A stretch of DNA of 64,000 nt from Mycoplasma haemofelis str. Langford 1. GTDB taxonomy: Bacteria; Bacillota_I; Bacilli_A; Mycoplasmatales; Mycoplasmoidaceae. The notes under the pieces were generated by a model. It was not told where the DNA came from and ran no database searches. It saw only the letters and a list, made by a program, of their open reading frames with translations. The position numbers and the translations under genes were made by a program. The stretch's first letter is position 1, and each line of letters starts with the position of its first letter. Location: the NCBI RefSeq assembly GCF_000200735.1, contig NC_014970.1, positions 186,001-250,000 on the forward strand. The letters run 5' to 3'. This document shows positions 30,839 through 41,401 of the stretch, one piece after another.

Positions 30839-33787
30839 TTGTCTAATAAGAGTTTCCTATATTTAAAAAACTATCTCTTTTTTAAGAGGACGGCAGTTTT
30901 ACTAACTCCCCTATTCTTATTTACTTTAGCTTCTAAGGAGCTTGCTTTTAACTCTTCACAATTAAACCTTTTATCCATATCGGATTTTTTAGATCCTGAA
31001 GAAGGAGAGAATTCAGTTAAGAGCCTGTACACATTACTTTCAGCTAAGAATACTTCTCCAGATGTAAAGGATTACGGATCTTTAATAGTTAAGAAATTAG
31101 ATAACGATAAAGAGTATTGGATTGAGCAAACAAATCCTTTCTCTTCTGTTAGTCATGGAAAGGATTTTAAGTTTAAAGAGTTATCTTTAACTTCTCATCT
31201 CTCTACAGAAAGTGACGGTAAATATAAGTTAACTTCAAGTGCTTTTGAAGATGACTTGCAACTTAAGGAAGTTGGGAATCCTAATCTATTAACAGTCTTA
31301 GACTTATCATTAGATTCCGGTTTTCCGATTCAACTAACTCATGTATTTCCTTTCTCGGATTTAGTTTCCTCAAATGAAAAAACCTATACAGTTGTCAATT
31401 TAAAAACTAAATCAGATTCTTCCACCACTCAACATCAACATCAACTCAAACTAACCAAGGATACTTCTAATAAATCCGTATCTATAGAAGTTGTTAAGGG
31501 TCAATCTAGTGGAAGTGACTTAGCTAGTTTAGCTATTAAATCCTTCTATGTTCTATTCAATGATGATCCTCCCCAAGATCCCAAGAAGTACTTTTCAGAA
31601 GTCTCTTCCGAGGAAACAACAACAAGCGTGTATGGGAGTCCTTTTAAGAAGGTGTTTCTTGATAGATGATCTTCATCTTCATCTTCATCTTCATCTTCAG
31701 AACCAAAATACCAGTTCACAACTTCTTCGGACTTTTGAAAATCCACTTGTCAAGACCCCTACAAGGTTGGAGGTTTTATAGATAAGGATAAGAAGAATAC
31801 CCAGTCATCTGATTCCGTCACTAACACACAATCCCAAGGAACCCAACCGTACATACAAAAACAACTTGCATCATTTTATGAGTTCCGAGAGCAGGTAGGA
31901 TCTAAGCCAGTACCCACTAAACAATATTACTATGAGCAGATAAAAGACGAAGGATCATACGTTCCTTCCTCAGATTACGACGACGAATCTAAAACCCCTT
32001 GTGAGAAGCTAGATGAGGGGACTAAGAGTAAGTTGAAAGAGTATGCTGGAGACTCTGGAGATAAAACTTGAGAGCGTGAGCCCGTTACATCAATTAATAA
32101 AAGCTTAATTCCATCACCTCTAAAGAAGGAAATAGATTCCACCTCTTCCACCGAAAGCTATCCCCAATATAAATTAGTACAGAGTTCCTTTAGAGCTTGA
32201 GGTAACGCTTACAAATTAAAGGATCAGGATATTAAAAAGAAAGGGATCTATAGTTCCACCTTCGAAGAATCTTTACAGAGTTCTCATGACTTTTCCATCA
32301 CCATTAATAAGGATACTCTTGAGAGTAAATTAGTTGATCACGAAAGTTTAAAGAAGAGCAAACAGGATAAATCTCTTCAGGAAAGACCTGAGATCTCCTC
32401 CATGATGGAGGTCTACTACCCTTTGTCTTTCAGCTTCTATGATCCTGTTTCCAATTACTTTAAAAAGCGGAGCCTTTATTTAAAGACAGAGCTTGACTTA
32501 AGCTATCTCTTCTATCAAGACTCATTTGAGAAGGAAGTCTTCTCATATGACATTGGTTCTGAGAATGGCGAGATAGGTCATGACTATGGAGGATTAGAAG
32601 TTTCTAATACCTCCAGAAAGACTCCATATGGATTAAGTGGTAAGCTTCAGTTTATTGCAGGCTTATCCCTAAGTAAAGATAAGGATCTAAAGATTAACTT
32701 AAAGGCCAAAGTTAGTGGCTTTGTCAATACTAAGAATCCTTGTGTAGATTTAAGACACAGACTTTACAAGATCTCCTCCTCCGATAAGAATCCCAATTTT
32801 GACTGTAGCAAAAGTGAAAGTGGATGACAATATCGGGAATACATTCACATCCCGTCTTTCTTAACTATCTCTTTAGATAGAGAGCCAGAGGTATCTTCCT
32901 TCTATTTAGATAAGTCTTTTGAATCTACTTCCGATCAGAACTTAAAGAACTTTAAGAGTGAATTGTCCAATCGAGAAATTAAGAAAGTAGTCAAGACAGA
33001 TTCCTCCAACGATGGAGAGATTTACTTTGAAAGATTAGGGGCTGGTGATCATATTATCAAAGACCATGCATCCGACTCCAAACATCAAATAACTACCAGT
33101 AGTTTTTTCAGTAGTAATAACAACCAATATATCTATTACTATGCTCCTAGAAAACAGACCAATAGTTTGGATTTGGATAGTGAGGAGTTAAATGAGTTAA
33201 AGATTCATATCAGCGGTGCCAAGACTACTTTAAATAGATTCTTTCATACAAGTCATTTCAATACTAAGAGAACTGTTTGCACTAACGATTCTGATTCTGG
33301 CGGATCACAAGAATGTGGAAATGGAAATAAATATAAGGAGATTGAACGAGATAAGACTTCATCAGAGTTATCAGATAAGGAGGGCTCACAAACAATAACT
33401 GTTAAATGAGATTCACTAAGCTCCGCTAGTGCAGAAAGTAGTGCAAAGGAGATTAAGTTTAGATTTGTTTTAAATAGGGGTGGGGATATAGAGGGCGATA
33501 CATTTGAAAGCAATAAGGAGAAGTATAAGAAGTTATTTGAAGACTCGGCTCAAAACCCTTCAACTTCAACCGAAATACCCAATCACTCCTGTTTAGCAGT
33601 TTGATATTCAATAAAGCTATGGAAGCAAGATAACAAGCTTCACTATGTAACCATGCTTAGACCTATTAGCTTAGTATCAGAACCAATACAGAACTCTACA
33701 GCCCATAAAATATCCGGATCTGCAGGAAGTGCTGGTTTTGAAATTAATAAATTTGAATTCAGTTACAAGAGCACTAAGAGTAGCTAG
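30839..33787 (+). CDS. Giant exported paralog 2 (982 aa)
   Basis: TTG at 30839 starts L-S-N-K-S-F-L-Y-L-K-N-Y, then F-F-K-R-T-A-V-L-L-T-P-L-F-L-F-T-L-A and S-K-E-L-A-F-N-S. It is co-linear with giant paralogs 1 and 3 through the whole length. It keeps the normal C-terminus (G-S-A-G-F-E-I-N-K-F-E-F-S-Y-K). A run of ten Ser follows the TGA Trp at 31667. Residues around 510-700 are almost identical to paralog 3. Conserved Cys occur at T-P-C-E-K, S-T-C-Q-D, N-P-C-V-D, T-V-C-T-N, E-C-G-N and S-C-L-A-V. It is probably surface-exposed; the function is unknown. Confidence 0.85.
31670..31699 (+). repeat. Five copies of hexamer TCTTCA (poly-Ser)
   Basis: The tract encodes ten Ser directly after a TGA Trp. 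Giant paralog 1 has about two related units at the same place (28613 on) and paralog 3 has four copies of TCCTCA (34609 on), so the site varies in copy number between sisters. Confidence 0.88.
32381..32931 (+). repeat. Near-identical tract shared with 35332-35885
   Basis: About 550 bp inside giant paralog 2 match paralog 3 almost perfectly, including synonymous sites, while flanking coding sequence is clearly diverged. One Ser codon differs (three versus four Ser before D-K-N-P-N-F). This is the mark of recent gene conversion. Confidence 0.85.
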
Positions 33788-33798
33788 ATGTTGTTAAT

Positions 33799-36732
33799 GT
33801 GCCTAGCAAGAACTTTCTATTCTTCAAGAGAACGGCTGTCCTCCTGTCCCCGTTATTTCTATTTACCCTAGCTTCCAAAGAACTCGCCTTTAACTCTTCT
33901 TCATTAAATATCTTTTCCATATCTAGCTTTCTAGATTCTGAATCAGATAAGGACTCAGTTAAGAATCTATACACCCTCCTCTCTAGTAAGAATACTTCTC
34001 CAAGTATAAAGGACTATGGTTCATTAATAGTTAAGAAGTTAGATGGTGATAAAGAGTACTGGATAGAGCAAAATAGTCCTTTCTCCTCTGTAAGCCATGG
34101 CCCAGACTATAAGTTTAAAGAGATATCTTTAACTTCTAATGCCTCTTCTAATAGTGGCAATAAATACACATTAACTAAGGATAAATTTGAAAAGGAACTG
34201 CAGCTTAAGGAAGTTGGGAATCCTAATTTATTAACAGTATTTGATCTTTCTATTGGGTCTGAAACTCCTATCCAATTGACCCATGTATTTCCCTTTTCTG
34301 ATTTAGTTTCTTCCAGTACCAAAACCTATCCTTTAGTAAATTTAAAAAGTCAATCTGATTCACAAAGTCATCAACTTAAATTAACCAAAGAAACTTCTAG
34401 TCAATCGGTATCCATAGAAATCACTAAAGGACAGTCTTCAGGTAGTGACTTAGCTAGTTTAGCTAGTTTAGCTATTAAATCCTTCTATGTTCTATTCAAT
34501 GATGATCCTCCCCAAGACCCCAAGAAGTACTTTTCAGATGATAAAGGTGAAAGTGCCCAAACAGGGGTATATGAGAATCCCTTTAAAAAGGTATTCCTTG
34601 ATAGGTGATCCTCATCCTCATCCTCATCCTCAGAGGCGAAATATGAATTTAGTACCTCTAATGGTTTCTGAAAATCTACCTGCAGAGATCCCTATAAAGT
34701 TGCTGGATTTATAGACAAATCAATTCCTTCTGACACTTCACCAACATCAACTTCCGATACATCTAGTTCATCCCTAGAATCTACCAATATAAAGAAGCAA
34801 CTACAGTCATTCTACGAGTGAAGATCTCAAGTTGGATCTAAGGTTAAAGCCACTGATCAATACTATTATCAACAGATAACTAATGTCGGAGAATATGTCC
34901 CTTCTTCCGATCACGATCAACAGACTCCTTGTGAGAAGTTAGATGCTGAAACTAAGATTAAATTGCAAGAGTATGCAAAGCAGGATGCGCAAGGAAAGCA
35001 AGGAAAGCAATGGGATCGTGAAGAAGTTAAGGAGGTTAATAAATCTCTAATTCCACAACCTTTAAAGGATGAAATCGATTCCACTTCTTCCACGGAAAAC
35101 TATCCCAAATATAAATTAGTACAGAGTGCTTTTAGAGCTTGGGGAAATGCCTATAGTAGATCTGATTTAAAGGGTTTTGATATTAAAAGTAAGGGAATTT
35201 ATAGCTCTTCTTTTGAGGGAGCCGTTCAAAGTTCTCATGACTTCTTCATCACCATAAAGAAAGAGACATTAAAGAGTAAGTTAATTGAACACACTTCCCT
35301 TCAGAAGCAGAAGAGTAGTAAATCTTTAAAAGAAAGACCTGAGATCTCCTCCATGATGGAGATCTACTACCCTTTGTCTTTCAGCTTCTATGATCCTGTT
35401 TCCAATTATTTTAAAAAGCGAAGCCTTTATTTAAAGACAGAGCTTGACTTAAGCTATCTCTTCTATCAAGACTCATTTGAAAAGGAAGTCTTCTCATATG
35501 ATATCGGCTCCGAGAATGGTGAAATAGGCCACGATTATGGAGGATTAGAAGTTTCTAATACCTCCAGAAAGACTCCATATGGATTAAGTGGTAAGCTTCA
35601 GTTTATTGCAGGCTTATCCCTAAGTAAAGATAAGGATCTAAAGATTAACTTAAAGGCCAAAGTTAGTGGCTTTGTCAATACTAAGAATCCTTGTGTAGAT
35701 TTAAGACACAGACTTTACAAGATCTCCTCCTCCTCCGATAAGAATCCCAATTTTGACTGTAGCAAAAGTGAAAGTGGATGACAATATCGGGAATACATTC
35801 ACATCCCGTCTTTCTTAACTATCTCTTTAGATAGAGAGCCAGAGGTATCTTCCTTCTATTTAGATAAGTCTTTTGAATCTACTTCTGAAGAGACTTTAAA
35901 TAAATTTAACAACGGTTTAGAGGATCGGAAGATCAAGAAGGTCGTGGAGACCGATTCTTCCAATGATGGGGAGATCTATTTTGAGAAGCTGGGAGCCCAA
36001 GATCATACCATCGTACCTCATCAACAGGATTTTAAAAACCAAGTTACAACTAGTGGTTGAGTGAGCCATACTCAAAATCAATATATCTATTATTATGCCC
36101 CTAGAAAGCAAACCAATAGTCTGGATCTGGATGAGGATAAATTGGACGAATTGGTCATTTACATAAGTGGAGCTAAGACTATCTTAAGTCGTTTCTTTCA
36201 CGCAGGACACTTCAATACTAAAAGTACTGTATGCACTAACGAGTCTGAGTCTGAAGGATCAGATGATTGCGGAAACGGAACTAAGTACAAGACTTCTCAC
36301 AAAGATAAAACTCAATCGGAGATGTCGCAGCACGAGGGTTCTCAAAAGATAACTGTTAAGTGGAATCAATTGAGTTCCTCTAGTTCCGAAACCGATGCAA
36401 AGGAGATTAAGTTTAGGTTCGTTTTAAGTGTGGGGGACGATTCAAAATTCGATACCAACAAATCTAAATATGAGGCTCTCTTTAAAGATGAAGCTTCAGA
36501 TCCAACATCACAATCACAAATACCAAGTCATTCATGCTTGGCAGTTTGATATTCAATAAAGCTATGGAAGGATTCTAATAGCAAGAAGCTTTACTATACG
36601 ACTATGCTTAGACCTATTAGCTTAGTATCTGAACCAATAAAGAACAGTACAGCACACAAAATATCCGGATCTGCAGGGAGTGCTGGATTTGAAGTTAGTA
36701 AGTTAGAATTCAGTTATTCCAATTCCAAATAA
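33799..36732 (+). CDS. Giant exported paralog 3 (977 aa)
   Basis: GTG at 33799 gives V-P-S-K-N-F-L-F-F-K-R-T-A-V-L-L and the same hydrophobic head as its sisters. An in-frame repeat gives L-A-S-L-A-S-L-A-I-K near 34448, where paralog 2 has one unit fewer. Poly-Ser follows the TGA Trp at 34606. The C-terminus ends F-S-Y-S-N-S-K. The gene follows paralog 2 by 11 nt. Its last 30 nt overlap the convergent membrane-protein gene on the other strand. It is probably a surface protein, with no domain recognised. Confidence 0.85.
34609..34632 (+). repeat. Four copies of hexamer TCCTCA (poly-Ser)
   Basis: In-frame Ser repeat at the site that also varies in the other two giant paralogs. The unit differs at one base from the paralog 2 unit (TCTTCA), so the two tracts were not simply copied from each other. 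Confidence 0.88.
35332..35885 (+). repeat. Near-identical tract shared with 32381-32931
   Basis: Partner of the conversion tract in giant paralog 2. It covers the block from E-R-P-E-I-S-S-M-M-E through L-D-K-S-F-E-S-T-S. Confidence 0.85.
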
Positions 36733-37071
36733 CTTCTCTCAAAGGTTAACCTTATCCACAAAGTAGGAAATTATCGTTATAGACCTATCTCCATTTTCAT
36801 CCGATAAGAGCAGTAGGTATCCACTTCTTCTAAGCCTGATATCCATTATCCTTCTCCATTCCTTATTTCCATCCTTGTAGTATTCAAATCAGCTATTTAT
36901 CCTAGGCCTTATCTTCTTAAAGCTATGTACTGATAGAGATAGCTGAGAGCTTTTCCCATCCACATTAACCAGTTGATTAACTTCGTAATTATCTATGGTT
37001 ATTAAGAAGCTAACGGATATGAAGAATATGATTGAGATGCAGAAGATGGATAACTTAAGTGATATGGTCAT
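36703..37071 (-). CDS. Membrane-anchored protein beside the C39 exporter (122 aa)
   Basis: It begins M-T-I-S-L-K-L-S-I-F-C-I-S-I-I-F-F and has a single N-terminal membrane segment of about 20 residues. The rest is a soluble domain with alternating short hydrophobic and charged stretches (L-R-R-S-G-Y-L-L-L-L-S-D-E-N-G-D). Its start overlaps the exporter end by 17 nt, so both are made from one transcript. The position and shape would suit an exporter accessory factor of the HlyD type, but it is far shorter and no such motif is seen. Its 3-prime end overlaps giant paralog 3. Confidence 0.72.
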
Positions 37072-39052
37072 TTAAGTTAATGTGATGAGGGAAGTACGCG
37101 TTGAACTCCACCTCATGCTCACTGCATATCAGGAAGTTATTTCTCATTAGTATGGGAAACAACTTCTTAAATATCTCTAACCTATGGAGATAGTTAATGT
37201 GGGACGTCACTTCGTCCAGCAGAAGTATCTTTTTAGAGTAAGGAATTAGATTTATCAAGTTAAGAAGTTGCCTTTGTCCAGAGCTAACTCTACGACTATC
37301 TACTTCTCCTAGTATTGGAAGATTCATCTGTTCACATATATCTAGTAGTACTTTCTTCTCATCCAGACATAGAGGGGATAGGCATTTAGATATATCTACA
37401 TTCCCTGTTCAGCTATCACTAGGTTGATAGATTATCTGTTTATGGAATCCCTTGTTCTCTAGGGATTCATGAGATTCTTCATCGAAGAATATATGGTTTG
37501 GGAGGGTGGATATCTTGTTGCTTATTAGGTGGTATAGAGTAGTCTTGCCTGTGCCCGAATTTCCGGATAGAAATGTATTTCTAGGTATCTTTAAATTCAG
37601 ATTATTGAATATTATGGAATCCGAATGGAAGTAATTTAAGTGGTTTATAGTGATCTCAGAAGGAAGAGATCACTCCTCCTTAGTCCTTTCTATTGAGTCT
37701 GTATTTAGTAGGTGGAAGTATATATTCCTAGAGTATAGGTAAGTAGTTCTAAAGAAGTAGAAGTCAATCAGGTGGGATATGGATTGACTTATTTGAGAAT
37801 AGAAGAGAGCTATGATTATGAAGTAACCAAAGCTAATGGACTTATTGAATAGTAGATAGGCTAGAGTTAAGTATAGGAGTAGTTGAAGTAGGTTATTGCA
37901 GAAGCCTAATACCCCAGATATTAGATCTTTTCTAGAGTTAATCTTTTGATTAAGTATTAGCTCCTTTAGAAAGCTCTCTTTGAATGCGTACCCAAGAGAG
38001 CTTAACTTCTCTACATTGGATTCCTTCTTGAGAAATTCATAGAAGTCGTAATTGGACTTCTTACTCTCATTCTGTACACTTAGGAGCTTAGGAATATTGC
38101 TCCTATGCTCTTCGAAAAGAAGTCTTAGATGCCCTAATTTAATAGTGAAAGAAAGGGCTATTAATCCTAGGAATAGGGGATGTATACATGCTAGGAATAC
38201 CGAAAGCCCTAACAGTATGATTAGATTAAGTATTCACTTGTTTACGTACTCAGAATAATAGGAAGCTATATTGTCTATATAGTTCCGAATTAATAGGATC
38301 TGATCCTTCCCAGACTTTTGAAAGAAGCTATTTTTCTTCCATTGAAAGGAATTTATTAATTTCTGAAATAGTAGCTTGGAGTAGTGCTCCTTGTTCTTGA
38401 GAACTAAGCACTTCTTTATATACTCTCCAAAATTGATAATTCCATAACTAGCAACTAGGAGAATTGTTATCCCTCCTAGTTGGGTAATGGGATAGTTATT
38501 TACTATGTGATTGAAGCCATATTGAGTAGAGAATCCTATTATTAGAGTTAGTGCAAATATGGCTAAGTCTATTAAAGCGGATGTCCTTATGGTCTCTAAG
38601 TCATAGAGACTACTTTGCCTTTCCGCCTTCTTAAGCAAAGGACAAGCTTTCTTATCGCAATGTATAGTGATGAATACATTCAGGTATAGGTCTTTGAATT
38701 CGGGATACTTAATGCTTATTCTTCCGAATGAGGAGTCAAAGAGTGTGACTCCCGAGGAATTCTTTTGGGCTATTACATAGTGATAGAGATTGTTGGATTT
38801 GATGAGGAGTATGAAGCATTCTGGAGTTTCATATTTTTGAAATTCTTCAAAGTCCATTTCATAGGACTCCAGAGCGATTCCGTAGTGCTTATTAAGGATT
38901 TCCAAATCCAAGATGGAAAGTCCCTCCTCATTTAAATTAGCCTTGCTGCATAATTCCTCTCTACTTACCTCTTCACCATAGAAGTGGTATATTAAAGACT
39001 GAGTTACGGATATGCCACAGTCGTTATCATTATTCTGCTTGTAGATTCTCAA
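37055..39052 (-). CDS. Peptidase C39-containing ABC exporter (665 aa)
   Basis: Such proteins cleave a double-glycine leader and export the peptide. The C39 domain occupies residues 1-125 with Q6, catalytic C12 (N-D-C-G-I-S), H91 (L-Y-H-Y-V-I) and D106 (L-F-D-S-S), so the active site looks intact. Transmembrane helices follow at about 155-370. The ATPase has Walker A G-N-S-G-T-G-K-T-T near 497, signature V-S-S-G-Q-R-Q near 590, Walker B I-L-L-L-D-E near 610, and S-E-H as the H-loop. The start is TTG at 39052. A single polypeptide carries all three modules, as in LagD/ComA-type exporters. The substrate is not identified in the window. Confidence 0.87.
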
Positions 39053-39057
39053 AACCC

Positions 39058-39363
39058 ATGTTTGGACCTAAGTCCTATGAGACTTTAATATTTGAGAAGA
39101 CTAAGACTTGATGGGAATGTCTACATAAACTTCATATGCCCGAATTACGCTCTAAGCTTTCTAAGAATGAGCTCAGATATCTTGTTTTCTATATGCAGGA
39201 GATAGAAATGACTGTTAGGTCTATGCAGGAGCAAGAGAGAACTCCTTTAGAGAGTATGATTGACTTTCAAAGACTAAGAAGGTACTTCTTTAAGGAGAAC
39301 CGTTATAGATATGGAGTGAAGTTAACGGATGAGCAAGTGGATGATTTATTGAAGATTCCTTAA
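39058..39363 (+). CDS. Small protein divergent from the exporter (101 aa)
   Basis: It starts M-F-G-P-K-S-Y-E-T-L-I-F and contains two adjacent Trp (TGA-TGG) near residue 18. It is mostly charged and alpha-helical in character (L-S-K-N-E-L-R-Y-L-V-F-Y-M-Q-E) and ends D-D-L-L-K-I-P. It has no membrane segment or known motif. Its ATG is 5 nt from the exporter start on the other strand, so the two must share a compact control region inside each other's coding sequence. The function is unknown. Confidence 0.75.
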
Positions 39364-39378
39364 TTGCATCGTTATAAT
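39349..39378 (+). promoter_or_regulatory. Putative promoter of the Cys-rich protein gene
   Basis: TTGAAG at 39349-39354 and TATAAT at 39373-39378 are spaced 18 nt apart, the ideal layout for a housekeeping sigma factor. AGGAGG at 39382-39387 follows. The sequence CGTTATAAT around the minus-10 box recurs in the inverted repeat at 39600-39618. Confidence 0.55.
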
Positions 39379-39402
39379 ATCAGGAGGGAAAAATAAAATC
39401 AC

Positions 39403-39555
39403 ATGAGTATAAATTGTTCTTGTGGTTGCCACGTATGCGCTTGCAGCTGTGGCTCTTGCAGTATAAATTCCTGTTCCTGTTGTTGTCATTCCAAACACAG
39501 TTGCAGCTGTAAGTGCTCTTCTTGCACATCATCCTGTGGTAACTGCTGTAAATAG
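39403..39555 (+). CDS. Cysteine-rich 50-aa protein, metallothionein-like
   Basis: The ATG at 39403 opens a 50-codon frame ending in TAG at 39553. Eighteen of 50 residues are Cys, arranged mostly as C-x-C, C-x-x-C and C-C-C: N-C-S-C-G-C-H-V-C-A-C, then S-C-S-C-C-C-H, then S-C-S-C-K-C-S-S-C and finally C-G-N-C-C-K. Three His residues are also present, and the other residues are mainly Ser, Gly and Lys. Such composition is typical of metal-thiolate proteins. It resembles no bacterial SmtA type by eye. It has its own promoter and an AGGAGG, although the 15-nt spacing to the ATG is long. A peptide substrate for the nearby exporter is an alternative, but no double-Gly leader is visible. Confidence 0.7.
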   Translation: MSINCSCGCHVCACSCGSCSINSCSCCCHSKHSCSCKCSSCTSSCGNCCK

Positions 39556-39599
39556 GTAGTTTCTTCGACATAAATTATTTTTAGATAGTCAGTAATTAT

Positions 39600-39618
39600 C
39601 CGTTATAATTATTAACGG
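39600..39618 (+). promoter_or_regulatory. Inverted repeat around a TATAAT box
   Basis: CCGTTA and TAACGG (39600-39605 and 39613-39618) form perfect arms around a TATAAT at 39604-39609. It lies 45 nt after the Cys-rich gene and just before the next ORF at 39624. It could be an operator over a promoter or a weak terminator; no T-run follows directly. Confidence 0.45.
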
Positions 39619-39623
39619 ATTTA

Positions 39624-40070
39624 TTGTTATTTAAAAATCGTGATGTATTCTTTCGAAGACAAGGGAGTGTAGTCCTCTCAAGAGAGGTTTTAAATCTAGA
39701 GTACTTTTGTGTACTCTTAGCTTTCGCTATATTCCTTTTCATATTACTGAGGCTTCTAAGAAAGGATAGTTACATCCATAACAACGGCTTTCGTAGTTTC
39801 TCAGGGCTTAAGAACGTTCTTAACTTCTTGGGTCTGGAGTTGGATGTTGATTTCAAGCCGGATAGAGTTCAACTTTCTGGAGGGAAGGGTAAGTTCTCGG
39901 GATGTCTTCGTTGGTTGTTTAGAGCATTAGCTGTCTTTGCAAGCTGCTCCTGATTATCCTTCTTTTTCTCCGAACTCAGACGCCATCTATCTGGTCTCAT
40001 ATTCTTCTTCAAGAGATGTAGCTCTATACATTCATTGGCTCCAAGGGAAGACTTGGAATGTCTCGTATAG
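39624..40070 (+). CDS. One-pass membrane protein upstream of the sufU-like gene (148 aa)
   Basis: The open frame begins at TTG 39624 (L-L-F-K-N-R-D-V-F-F) and contains a strong hydrophobic helix, F-C-V-L-L-A-F-A-I-F-L-F-I-L-L. A basic, Ser- and Phe-rich C-terminal half follows, ending D-L-E-C-L-V. It stops directly before the ATG of the next gene, which supports a real operon member. The start is uncertain because no ATG precedes the helix. No family is recognised. Confidence 0.6.
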
Positions 40071-40472
40071 ATGCCTAGACGTGAAATCTTTAGACTATTC
40101 AGGTCTAATAAGTACTTAGGTAAGGGGGGAGAAAGCTCTAATGGAGTGGATTTAATTGAAAGTAATGGGTGTAATGATTGGTGTAATATCAGCTTCTCCA
40201 ATACTGGAAAAATTGAGAATTTAAAATTCGATCATAGAGGTTGTCTCATCTCTAGAGCTTCTATAAATGCCTTGCTGGAAGCCATATCCAACAAGACTAT
40301 TTCCGAAGCTAAAGCGATACTTCTTAATTACAAGTCTATGATTATGGGGGACAGCTATGAATTCCTAAGTGAAGAGCTTTTATTATTTAAGAAGATTGCT
40401 AAATATTCCTCCAGAAGGAGTTGTCTATTGGTGGGATGCAACTTCTTAATTAAGCGTTTAGATGAATCCTAA
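40071..40472 (+). CDS. sufU: SufU/IscU-like Fe-S scaffold (133 aa)
   Basis: It accepts sulfur from a cysteine desulfurase and helps build Fe-S clusters. Key residues are in family order: C34 and D36 in G-C-N-D-W-C-N-I, C58 in H-R-G-C-L-I-S-R-A-S, and C118 in S-R-R-S-C-L-L-V-G. The A-S-I-N-A-L-L-E helix follows the second Cys as usual. Its partner SufS lies about 2 kb downstream beyond nfo and tRNAs. The 3-prime end overlaps nfo by 11 nt. The protein is slightly shorter than typical SufU. Confidence 0.8.
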   Translation: MPRREIFRLFRSNKYLGKGGESSNGVDLIESNGCNDWCNISFSNTGKIENLKFDHRGCLISRASINALLEAISNKTISEAKAILLNYKSMIMGDSYEFLSEELLLFKKIAKYSSRRSCLLVGCNFLIKRLDES

Positions 40473-41391
40473 GCTTCTATTAGGATCCCACATTTCTTTA
40501 AATAAACCTAATAAGTACCTTTTGGGCTCCGTGGAGGAGACTATTAGGAATGGAGCAGATGTCTTCATGATATTTACAGGCCCTCCACAGAATAAAAATA
40601 GGGTTCCTGTGGAGGATCTCTATCTGGATGAAGCTATAGAGTTAGCTAAGAATCACAATATTTCCTTTTCAAACTGCGTAGTTCACGCTCCCTATATAGT
40701 TAACTTAGCTAATCCAAAGCCAGAGAATCAGGACTTCATGGTGGATTTTCTAGTGGAGGAAGTTAATAGAACTCACAAAATGGGAATCCCCTATATCGTT
40801 CTTCACCCCGGATTCCATGTTGATCAGAGCTTAGAGGACGGGATGAAGCGTTTAATTATTAACTTAAAAGAGGTCTTAAGGAGATGTGAAGATAAGGATG
40901 TATTTATATGTTTAGAGACTATGGCCGGAAAGAAGAATCAAATAGGAAAGACTCTGGAGGAGATAGCTGAGATTATTGATGGATGTGATAGGCATGCTAA
41001 GCTAGGAGTGTGCTTAGATACTGTTCATTTACATGATGCAGGCTATGATTTATCTTTAAGGAAGGAATTCTTTGAGCACTTCGATAGGATCATTGGTTTA
41101 GACAGAATAAAGGTTCTACACTTAGGAGATTCTATGAATGTTAGGGGCTCTAAGAAGGATAGACATGCTAATTTGGAATATGGACGTATAGGATTTGAAA
41201 TCTTAATGGAGTGGGCTTATGATCCTCTATTTAGAAATATCCCTATAATAGTAGAGACTCCATATTGACGTGAAGGTAAGAAATTAGTCTCGCCATATAA
41301 GCATGAAATAAGGTTAATTAGGAATAGAGTGTGGGAGCCTATTCCAGAGGAGAAATACATACCCATATTTAGTCGTTTTAATAATATATAG
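40462..41391 (+). CDS. nfo: Endonuclease IV, AP endonuclease (309 aa)
   Basis: It cuts DNA at abasic sites in base-excision repair. The metal-site motifs are in order: L-L-G-S-H-I-S-L, V-H-A-P-Y-I-V-N-L-A, V-L-H-P-G-F-H, I-C-L-E-T-M-A-G, C-L-D-T-V-H-L-H-D-A-G-Y, L-H-L-G-D-S-M-N-V-R-G-S, D-R-H-A-N-L-E-Y-G and I-I-V-E-T-P-Y-W. The Trp after P-Y is TGA. The full length agrees with the family. It is followed 10 nt later by the tRNA cluster. Confidence 0.95.
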
Positions 41392-41401
41392 GGGATAAAA
41401 T

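Noticed and set aside
33253-33513. Ser-rich minus-strand ORFs inside the giant paralogs
   Set aside because: They mirror the Ser/Lys-rich coding strand and differ between the sister genes while the plus frame is conserved.
39380-39571. Minus-strand ORF opposite the Cys-rich gene
   Set aside because: Its composition (runs of Ser, Asn, Arg) is what the complement of TGT/TGC repeats would give, and it has no promoter or neighbour on that strand.
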